From CAVSUR01 sp052143655 (GTDB lineage: Bacteria; Actinomycetota; Actinomycetes; Streptosporangiales; Streptosporangiaceae): 6,180 nt of DNA. Positions within the stretch are counted from its first letter, which is position 1. Every line of letters starts with the position of its first letter. A program made the translations under genes and the position numbers. Under the pieces are notes generated by a model that was given only the letters and a program-made list of their open reading frames with translations, was not told the DNA's origin and did no database searches. The stretch is from NCBI GenBank assembly GCA_052143655.1, contig JBKQSL010000499.1:1-6180 (forward strand), read 5' to 3'. Below, piece by piece: positions 1-5,074 of the stretch.

Positions 1-285
1 TACCTCAGGGGCGCGGGCGCGGACATCTCCCGGCACAACCTGGCCAGCGATCCGGCCGCGTTTGCCGGGAACGACGCCGTGCGCTCCTTCCTGGAGGTGG
101 CCGGATCGGAGGGGCTGCCGCTGACCATGGTCGACGGGGTAACCGTCGCCACCGGCCGGTACCCGGCCCGGGATCAGCTGCTCCGTTACGCGGGCCTGGC
201 CAGCGCGGCAGCCCCGGCGGGCGCGACAGATCTAGGGCTGACCGCCGTCACCGGCGATGGCTGCGGCCCGGCCGGATGCTGCTAG
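1..285 (+). CDS. arsD: ArsD arsenic metallochaperone, C-terminal part (5' end outside window)
   Basis: ArsD binds arsenite in the cytosol and hands it to the ArsA ATPase, also acting as a weak repressor in some operons. The frame is open from base 1 and gives 94 residues before the TAG at 283-285. The visible part matches the ArsD thioredoxin-like fold: a RHNLASDPAAF stretch, an EGLPLTMVDG strand with the cis-proline-like LP, and GRYPARDQLLRYAGL. The N-terminal part that should carry the essential Cys12-Cys13-Cys18 arsenite site lies outside the window and cannot be checked. The C-terminus is GCGPAGCC. From memory, E. coli plasmid ArsD ends with two vicinal cysteine pairs; here the first pair is reduced to a single Cys and the last pair is kept. 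The gene runs directly into arsA, as in classical arsDA operons. The GTG at 79 is internal, not a start. Confidence 0.9.
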   Translation, partial: YLRGAGADISRHNLASDPAAFAGNDAVRSFLEVAGSEGLPLTMVDGVTVATGRYPARDQLLRYAGLASAAAPAGATDLGLTAVTGDGCGPAGCC

Positions 286-289
286 GGAG
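284..289 (+). promoter_or_regulatory. Ribosome binding site for arsA
   Basis: AGGGAG lies four bases before the ATG at 294. It overlaps the arsD stop codon. It supports the start at 294 over the in-frame ATG at 276, which has no comparable purine-rich site and would add six residues absent from known ArsA proteins. Confidence 0.65.
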
Positions 290-293
290 CGGG

Positions 294-2054
294 ATGAAGT
301 TCCTCGAAGCCCCGCCGCGGTTCGTGTTCTTCACGGGCAAGGGCGGGGTCGGCAAGACGTCCGTCGCCTGCGCCACCGCCTTGCACCTGGCTGGCCGCGC
401 CAAGCGGGTCCTGCTGGTCAGCACCGACCCGGCGGCTAACGTCGGGCAGGTCCTGAGCGTCACGATCGGCAACACCATCACCGCGGTTGACCGGGTGCCT
501 GGCCTGTCCGCGCTGGAGATCAACCCCGGGCAGGCAGCGGAGGCCTACCGCGAGCGCATCCTCGCCCCGGTGCGCGGCCTGCTCCCGGACAAAGAGCTGG
601 CCATGATCACTGAGCAGCTGTCCGGTTCGTGCACGACTGAGATCGCCTCGTTCAACGAGTTCACCGCGCTGCTGGCCGACGAGCACCTGACCGCCCGGTA
701 CGACCATGTCGTCTTCGACACCGCGCCGACCGGCCATACCATCCGCCTGCTGCAGCTTCCCGGGTCGTGGACCGACTTCCTGGCGGCGGGCAAGGGCGAC
801 GCCTCCTGCCTGGGCCCGCTCTCTGGCCTGGAGAAGCAGAAAGCCGTGTACGCGCGGGCCGTCGGCGTCCTGAAGGACCCGGCCCAGACGAGAATGGTCC
901 TGGTCGGCCGCCCGCAGGCCTCGGCGCTAGCAGAGATCGAGCGCACCAGCGGTGAACTCGGCCAGATCGGCATCACCGGCCAGTACATCGTCATCAACGC
1001 TGTCCTGCCCCCGACGGCCGGTGCGGACGACCTGACCCGGGCCGTGCGGGCCCGGGAGGCCAGCGCACTCGCCGCCATGCCGCCCGCGATCGCTGCCCTG
1101 CCGCGCGACATGCTGCCCCTCAAGGCGGTGAACATGATCGGCGTGGAGGCCCTGAGCACGCTCTTCCGCCCGGTCAGCACGGCCGCCGGGGCGGGCGCGC
1201 CAGCACTGCCGGATCTCCCCGATGCGTCCCTGGCCAGGCTGGTCGGCGAGATCCTGCAGGCCGATCACGGACTGGTCATGTGCATGGGCAAGGGCGGGGT
1301 CGGCAAGACCACCATCGCCGCGGCCGTCGCTGTCGCCCTGGCCCGGGCGGGCCGCGAGGTGCACCTGACCACCACCGACCCGGCGGCGCACCTCAGCGAG
1401 ACACTGCACGGCACCGTCCCCGGCCTGCAGGTCTCCCGCATCGATCCCGCCGCAGCGGTCCAGGCTTACCGCGACCATGTCATGGCGACGAAGGGCAGGG
1501 ACCTAGACGAAGCCGGACGTGCCGGGCTGGCCGAGGACCTGCTGTCCCCCTGCACCGAGGAGATCGCGGTCTTCCAGCAGTTCTCCAGGGTGCTCAGCGA
1601 ATCCCGGCGCCGTTTCGTCGTCGTCGACACCGCACCCACCGGGCACACGCTCCTGCTGCTGGATGCCGCCGGCTCCTACCACCGCGAGGTCGCCCGCCAC
1701 ATGGGGAACTCGATGACCTTCACGACTCCCCTCATGCGCCTGCAGGACCCAGCCCAGACCAAGGTCATCCTGGTAACCCTCGCCGAGACCACCCCGGTGC
1801 TGGAGGCCCAGGACCTGCAGGATGACCTGGAGCGCGCGGGCATCCATCCCTGGGCATGGGTCATCAACAACTCCATCAGCGCCGCCCGCCCCCAGGCACC
1901 TTTCCTGCGGCTGCGCGCCGCCAGCGAGGCCGGGCAGATCGATCGGGTGATGGGCCTGGCCGACCGGGTCGCCGTCGTCCCCCTCCGCGCTACCGAACCC
2001 ACCGGGGAGGAACACCTGGCCGCACTGGCCGCTCTCGCCCACCAGCCCGCTTAA
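294..2054 (+). CDS. arsA: ArsA arsenite/antimonite-stimulated ATPase (arsenical pump-driving ATPase)
   Basis: ArsA is the soluble ATPase that couples ATP hydrolysis to arsenite export through ArsB or Acr3, taking arsenite from ArsD. The 586-residue product has the usual length (about 583 in E. coli) and its two homologous halves. The first P-loop GKGGVGKT is at residues 15-22 and the second at 332-339. DTAPTGHT signature motifs are at 142-149 and 445-452. The three metalloid-binding cysteines are all present: C113 (SGSCTTE), C172 (DASCLGP) and C420 (LSPCTEE), as are H148 and H451. Two extra cysteines, C26 and C330, flank the P-loops. Start 294 gives MKFLEAPPRFVFFTGKGG, which aligns with known ArsA N-termini; ATG 276 is an in-frame alternative overlapping arsD by 10 bp. 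No pump gene is visible here, so it would lie upstream or elsewhere. The gene is intact with no missing key residue. Confidence 0.97.
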   Translation: MKFLEAPPRFVFFTGKGGVGKTSVACATALHLAGRAKRVLLVSTDPAANVGQVLSVTIGNTITAVDRVPGLSALEINPGQAAEAYRERILAPVRGLLPDKELAMITEQLSGSCTTEIASFNEFTALLADEHLTARYDHVVFDTAPTGHTIRLLQLPGSWTDFLAAGKGDASCLGPLSGLEKQKAVYARAVGVLKDPAQTRMVLVGRPQASALAEIERTSGELGQIGITGQYIVINAVLPPTAGADDLTRAVRAREASALAAMPPAIAALPRDMLPLKAVNMIGVEALSTLFRPVSTAAGAGAPALPDLPDASLARLVGEILQADHGLVMCMGKGGVGKTTIAAAVAVALARAGREVHLTTTDPAAHLSETLHGTVPGLQVSRIDPAAAVQAYRDHVMATKGRDLDEAGRAGLAEDLLSPCTEEIAVFQQFSRVLSESRRRFVVVDTAPTGHTLLLLDAAGSYHREVARHMGNSMTFTTPLMRLQDPAQTKVILVTLAETTPVLEAQDLQDDLERAGIHPWAWVINNSISAARPQAPFLRLRAASEAGQIDRVMGLADRVAVVPLRATEPTGEEHLAALAALAHQPA

Positions 2055-2078
2055 GTATGTGATCGGCCCCGCGCCGGG
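2055..2078. other. 24-bp convergent gap between arsA and arsR-arsC
   Basis: The stop codons of the two opposing genes are separated by only 24 bp. The only dyad is CGGC (2064-2067) with GCCG (2073-2076), a 4-bp stem without a T-run, too weak to call a terminator. Transcripts from both sides therefore probably run into the opposing gene. Confidence 0.6.
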
Positions 2079-2756
2079 TCAGGGAGCGGCGGCGAGGCTC
2101 GGCGCGAACCGCTCGATGCGGTGTCCCAGCTCGGCCAGGGCCGCGTCGAAGCTGTCAGGGTCGCCGGCTGGTACCGGGTCGGGGACTGACCAGTGCACCG
2201 CGGCTAGCGGGCCGAGTTCTTCACGGGCCCGGTCGCACACCGTGACGACGAGGTCGCCGTCCTCCCGCACGCCGCTGATGTGCCGCGGCCGCTGGCGGCG
2301 TAGCGGCAGGTGATGACGCCCAGCGGGGGCGACCGCGCCCGGCGCGATCGCCGCCGCCGGATGGGTTCCGGCTGATGCCGCCGGGACCTTGCTCGCCCGG
2401 CGCCACAGCGCGGCTGCCAGATGCGAGCGCGCCGAGTTGGCGGTGCACACGAACAGCACCCGCCGCGCCCGGCGCGATGGCGGGCTGATGAGCGAATCGA
2501 GCGCGCCCGGGACCAGCCTCAGGTAGGTGCGGCGGCGGTCCCCTTCGGAACGGCGGCGCATCAGCAATCCGGCCTGCTCCAGCACGTGCAGATGGTGCGC
2601 GAGCAGGTTGGACGGCATCGCGAGCATGGCCGCGAGGTCGGAGGGGGAGACGTCGCCGACGGCGAGGGTGTCGGTGATGAGCAGCCGGGCCGGGTCGGCC
2701 AGCGCCGCATGCACCGCGGCCCGGGCTGCCACGTCCGCCATCTGCTCAGTATTCAT
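2079..2756 (-). CDS. arsR-arsC: ArsR-ArsC fusion: winged-helix regulator joined to LMW-phosphatase-type arsenate reductase
   Basis: The protein has 225 residues. Residues 1-86 resemble an ArsR/SmtB winged helix, with a recognition region VSPSDLAAMLAMPSNLLAHHLHVLEQAGLL and a basic wing GDRRRTYLRL. After a short basic linker, residues 99-220 form an arsenate reductase of the LMW tyrosine phosphatase fold. Its CX5R loop is C104-TANSA-R110, followed by SAGTHPA, a second Cys at C174 in VVTVCD, and the catalytic aspartate D193 in SVPDPV. The reaction is arsenate to arsenite. The third relay cysteine of thioredoxin-linked ArsC (Cys89 in S. aureus pI258 ArsC) is replaced by leucine at 181, so a mycothiol/mycoredoxin-type mechanism is likelier (inference). 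The ArsR domain contains no cysteine at all. The frame extends upstream to 2993, but that part is the antisense of the aquaporin gene; similarity begins at MNTEQMADVAARAAVHAALADPARL. There is no Shine-Dalgarno before ATG 2756, and ATG 2741 is an alternative. It is convergent with arsA and divergent from the aquaporin gene. Confidence 0.9.
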   Translation of the reverse strand: MNTEQMADVAARAAVHAALADPARLLITDTLAVGDVSPSDLAAMLAMPSNLLAHHLHVLEQAGLLMRRRSEGDRRRTYLRLVPGALDSLISPPSRRARRVLFVCTANSARSHLAAALWRRASKVPAASAGTHPAAAIAPGAVAPAGRHHLPLRRQRPRHISGVREDGDLVVTVCDRAREELGPLAAVHWSVPDPVPAGDPDSFDAALAELGHRIERFAPSLAAAP

Positions 2757-2792
2757 TGACTCAATCTTGACTGAGTTACGTTTGGCCGTCAA
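2757..2792 (-). promoter_or_regulatory. Candidate promoter for arsR-arsC, consistent with a leaderless transcript
   Basis: On the minus strand TTGACG (2792-2787) is followed after 17 bp by CAAGAT (2769-2764). The ATG begins seven bases beyond that, at 2756, close to where transcription would be expected to start. The -35 is good and the -10 is poor (C instead of T at the first position). No purine-rich ribosome binding site precedes the ATG, which fits a leaderless message, common in actinobacteria. This is a motif reading by eye. Confidence 0.4.
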
Positions 2793-2795
2793 GAT
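2764..2795. repeat. Perfect 8-bp inverted repeat, candidate ArsR operator between arsR-arsC and the aquaporin gene
   Basis: ATCTTGAC at 2764-2771 is the exact reverse complement of GTCAAGAT at 2788-2795, separated by 16 bp with ACGT at the centre (2778-2781). TTGACT also occurs twice in direct orientation 11 bp apart (2756-2761 and 2767-2772), and TCAA-TC-TTGA at 2761-2770 is a smaller dyad. ArsR-family repressors bind short imperfect dyads at their own promoters. Which of these nested repeats is the real operator cannot be decided from sequence alone. Confidence 0.6.
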
Positions 2796-3618
2796 GGGCG
2801 CTGTGACCAGGACACTGCCAGCGGAACCTGTCGCGCTGTGGCGCCGGCTGGCTGCCGAGTTCCTCGGCAGCGGCTTCCTGGCCGCGGTCGTGATCGGGTC
2901 GGGCATCGCCGCGCAGCGCCTGTCCCCCGGCGCTGCCGGGCTGGAGCTGCTGGAGAACGCGGCCGCGACCGCGGCCGGGCTGTTCGCGATCATCTTGATG
3001 TTCGGGCCGGTGTCCGGCGCTCATTTCAACCCGGTGGTCTCGTTCGCCGATGCGGCGTTCGGCGGGCTGCGCTGGCGTGACGCGGCCGCGTACCTGCCCG
3101 CGCAGGCAGCCGGATGCGCCGGCGGGGCCGTGGCGGCCAACCTGATGTTCGCGCAGGCGGCGGTGAGCATTTCCGCGAAGCACCGGGCGACCCCCGCCCA
3201 TTTCCTGTCCGAGGTGATCGCCACCCTCGGGCTGATCCTGGTCATCTTCGCGCTCGCCCGCTCCGGCCGCAGCCGGTCCGCCCCCGCGGCAGTCGGCGCG
3301 TACATCGGCGCGGCCTACTTCTTCACCTCCTCAACCAGCTTCGCCAACCCCGCGATCACCATCGGCCGGATGTTCTCCGACACCTTCGCCGGCATCGCCC
3401 CGTCCTCGGTGCCGGCGTTCATCGCCGCCCAGATCGTCGGCGGCGCCCTCGCCGTGCTGGTGATCCGGGCCTTGTATCCCAGCCTCACCCCCGCCCAGGC
3501 CGCCGACATCCTGTTCCCGCACCACGCCCGCCAGGGCGGCCCGGACCAGGCCCGCGCCAGCCACGACGGCGTACCGGCGCGCCCGGGCCCGCCGCCTGGC
3601 CAGATCCAGCCCCGCTAA
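2794..3618 (+). CDS. Aquaporin / MIP-family channel, AqpS-like, probable arsenite conduit
   Basis: The 274-residue membrane protein belongs to the major intrinsic protein family, with six predicted membrane segments between about residues 18 and 228. The two half-helix motifs are HFNPV (N79-P80-V81) and FANPA (N185-P186-A187). The usual arginine right after the second NPA, which narrows the pore in water and glycerol channels, is isoleucine here (I188, in NPAITIGRMF). AqpS of Sinorhizobium meliloti, encoded in an ars operon, also lacks this arginine and conducts arsenite outward; that comparison is from memory. The tail after residue 240 is hydrophilic and rich in Pro, Gly and His. The gene heads a plus-strand unit divergent from arsR-arsC and ends 26 bp before the flavoprotein gene. 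The start is uncertain: ATG 2794 is used here, and GTG 2803 (three residues shorter) would fit one of the promoter readings. The frame extends upstream to 2527, but only as antisense of arsR-arsC. Confidence 0.88.
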   Translation: MGAVTRTLPAEPVALWRRLAAEFLGSGFLAAVVIGSGIAAQRLSPGAAGLELLENAAATAAGLFAIILMFGPVSGAHFNPVVSFADAAFGGLRWRDAAAYLPAQAAGCAGGAVAANLMFAQAAVSISAKHRATPAHFLSEVIATLGLILVIFALARSGRSRSAPAAVGAYIGAAYFFTSSTSFANPAITIGRMFSDTFAGIAPSSVPAFIAAQIVGGALAVLVIRALYPSLTPAQAADILFPHHARQGGPDQARASHDGVPARPGPPPGQIQPR

Positions 3619-3630
3619 GCAGTCATCCCC

Positions 3631-3637
3631 GGAGGAG
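3631..3637 (+). promoter_or_regulatory. Ribosome binding site for the FAD oxidoreductase gene
   Basis: GGAGGAG lies seven bases before ATG 3645. This near-perfect Shine-Dalgarno fixes the start and rules out the longer open frame that runs back to 3114 through the aquaporin gene. Confidence 0.85.
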
Positions 3638-3644
3638 CCCAGCC

Positions 3645-5045
3645 ATGCACCTGGTCATGATCGGCGGCAGCGACGCCGGGATCTCCGCCGCGCTGCGCGC
3701 CCGTGAGCTCGACCCGGGCGCTGAGCTCAGCGTGGTCGTCGCGGACGCTTACCCGAACTTCTCGATCTGCGGGATCCCCTACTACGTCTCCGGCGAGGTC
3801 GGCCACTGGCGCAACCTGGCCCACCGCACGATCGCGGACCTGGAGAACGCGGGCATGAGCCTGCGGCTGGACACCACAGCGCGCCAGATCGACGTCCCGG
3901 GCCGCAAGCTCACCGTGACCTCACCGGGTAGCGGCGAGGAAATCCTGTCCTACGACAAGCTGATCGCCGGCACCGGGGCCGTGCCCGTCCGTCCCCCGGT
4001 CGGCGGCCTGTCGGGCCCCGGCGCCCTGGGCGCGGATGACGGCGTGCACCTGCTGCACTCCATGGACGACACGTTCGCCGTCATGGCGACCCTGGAGCAG
4101 CAGTCCCCGGCCAGCGCGGTCATCGTCGGCGCGGGTTACATCGGCCTGGAAATGGCCGATGCCCTGACCACCCGGGGCCTGTCGGTCACGCAGATCGAGC
4201 AGCTGCCCGAGGTCCTGCCCACCGTGGACCCGGCCCTGGGCGCCCTGGTCCGCGCCCGGCTCGCCGGCCGCGGAGTGCAGGTCCTGACCGGTGCTGCCGT
4301 CCGCCAGGTCAGCCGGGCAGCTGCGGGCCAGGCCGGGCGCTTCGACGTCCAGGCCGCGACCAGCGACGGGAGCACCATCACCCGCCAGGCCGACATGGTC
4401 CTGATCGTGGTCGGCGTCCGCCCCGAAACCGCCCTCGCCGCCGCCGCGGGCGCCCGGCTCGGCGCCCGCGGCGCCATTGCCGTGGACCGCGAGATGCGCA
4501 CCGGCCTGCCCGATGTCCTGGCCGCCGGGGACTGCGTCATCACCCATCACCGGCTGCTGGGGGAGACCTACCTGCCATTGGGCACGACCGCGCACAAGCA
4601 GGGCCGGGTCGCGGGCGAGAACGCCCTCGGCGGGCACCGCGAGTTCGCCGGCAGTCTCGGCACCCAGGTCGTGAAGATCTTCGACCATGCCGCCGCGCGC
4701 ACCGGCCTGCGCGACCATGAGGCGCACGCCGCCGGGTTCGACCCGGTCACCGTCGGCTCCCAGGCCGACGATCACAAGGCCTACTACCCGGGCAGCCACC
4801 GCATCGCCATCCGCTTCACCGGGGACCGGGCCACCGGGCAGCTGCTCGGCGTCCAGCTCTTCGGCCACCGGCATGCCGAGATCGCCAAGCGCATCGACAT
4901 CGCGGCCACCGCGATCTACCACGGCATGACCATCGACGCCGTCAGCGACCTGGACCTGTCCTACACCCCGCCGCTGGGCAGCCCCTGGGAGGCAGTCCAG
5001 ATGGGCGCCCAGGCCTGGATGCGCGCCACCACGCAACACCCCTAA
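3645..5045 (+). CDS. FAD/NAD(P)-dependent oxidoreductase, CoA-disulfide reductase / NADH oxidase-like
   Basis: The 466-residue protein is a flavin pyridine-nucleotide-disulfide oxidoreductase of the single-cysteine class, which includes CoA-disulfide reductase, NADH oxidase and NADH peroxidase. The FAD-binding N-terminus is MHLVMIGGSDAGISAAL. C42 in NFSICGIPYYVSG sits where the redox-active cysteine of this class lies. The NAD(P)H domain carries GAGYIGLE at 162-169, followed by an acidic residue (E185) suggesting NADH preference. The second FAD motif LAAGDC is at 292-297. The C-terminal dimerisation domain ends with SYTPPLGSPWEAV, whose tyrosine (Y440) is typical of CoA-disulfide-reductase-like enzymes. 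The substrate cannot be told from sequence. In this setting a role in keeping a low-molecular-weight thiol or persulfide pool reduced for ArsC is plausible but unproven. It lies 26 bp after the aquaporin gene and 29 bp before pstS, so co-transcription is likely. Confidence 0.88.
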   Translation: MHLVMIGGSDAGISAALRARELDPGAELSVVVADAYPNFSICGIPYYVSGEVGHWRNLAHRTIADLENAGMSLRLDTTARQIDVPGRKLTVTSPGSGEEILSYDKLIAGTGAVPVRPPVGGLSGPGALGADDGVHLLHSMDDTFAVMATLEQQSPASAVIVGAGYIGLEMADALTTRGLSVTQIEQLPEVLPTVDPALGALVRARLAGRGVQVLTGAAVRQVSRAAAGQAGRFDVQAATSDGSTITRQADMVLIVVGVRPETALAAAAGARLGARGAIAVDREMRTGLPDVLAAGDCVITHHRLLGETYLPLGTTAHKQGRVAGENALGGHREFAGSLGTQVVKIFDHAAARTGLRDHEAHAAGFDPVTVGSQADDHKAYYPGSHRIAIRFTGDRATGQLLGVQLFGHRHAEIAKRIDIAATAIYHGMTIDAVSDLDLSYTPPLGSPWEAVQMGAQAWMRATTQHP

Positions 5046-5061
5046 GCCGTCACAGCACCGC

Positions 5062-5066
5062 AGGAG
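5062..5066 (+). promoter_or_regulatory. Ribosome binding site for pstS
   Basis: AGGAG lies eight bases before ATG 5075. A second ATG at 5070 is in another frame and does not encode the PstS sequence, so this spacing supports 5075. Confidence 0.7.
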
Positions 5067-5074
5067 AACATGCC

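Larger units (their letters stand above)
2756..2803 (+). promoter_or_regulatory. Candidate promoter(s) for the aquaporin-oxidoreductase-pstS unit
   Basis: Two readings are possible. In the first, TTGACT (2767-2772), a 17-bp spacer and CAAGAT (2790-2795) would start transcription near the GTG at 2803, mirroring the minus-strand promoter base for base in spacing. In the second, TTGACT (2756-2761), a 15-bp spacer and TACGTT (2777-2782, a TANNNT match) would start it a few bases before the ATG at 2794. Neither ATG 2794 nor GTG 2803 has a Shine-Dalgarno sequence, so a leaderless or near-leaderless start is likely either way. Confidence 0.4.

Noticed and set aside
1280..1825. Plus-strand frame of 181 codons inside arsA
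   Set aside because: It is an alternative frame of the second ArsA domain with Arg/Pro/Gly-biased content and no independent support.
2061..2080. Possible bidirectional terminator between arsA and arsR-arsC
   Set aside because: The stem is only 4 bp with no T-run on either strand. This level of pairing is expected by chance in such GC-rich DNA.
2527..2793. N-terminal extension of the aquaporin frame by 89 residues
   Set aside because: It is antisense to the ArsR domain, is Ser/Arg/Ala rich, and does not look like a membrane protein N-terminus.
2757..2993. N-terminal extension of the ArsR-ArsC frame by 79 residues
   Set aside because: It is antisense to the aquaporin N-terminus, has no homology-like features, and would cross the inverted repeat and candidate promoters.
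3114..3644. Upstream extension of the oxidoreductase frame, suggesting an aquaporin-oxidoreductase fusion or a frameshift
   Set aside because: The extension is an out-of-frame reading of the aquaporin gene, rich in Arg and Pro. The true start at 3645 has a strong GGAGGAG and a canonical FAD-binding N-terminus, and the aquaporin has its own stop at 3618.
3921..5039. Long minus-strand open frame of 372 codons opposite the FAD oxidoreductase
   Set aside because: The translation is low-complexity (Gly, Ala, Asp, Val rich) with no recognisable motif, and the plus strand encodes a clearly conserved flavoprotein. It is a GC-driven shadow frame.
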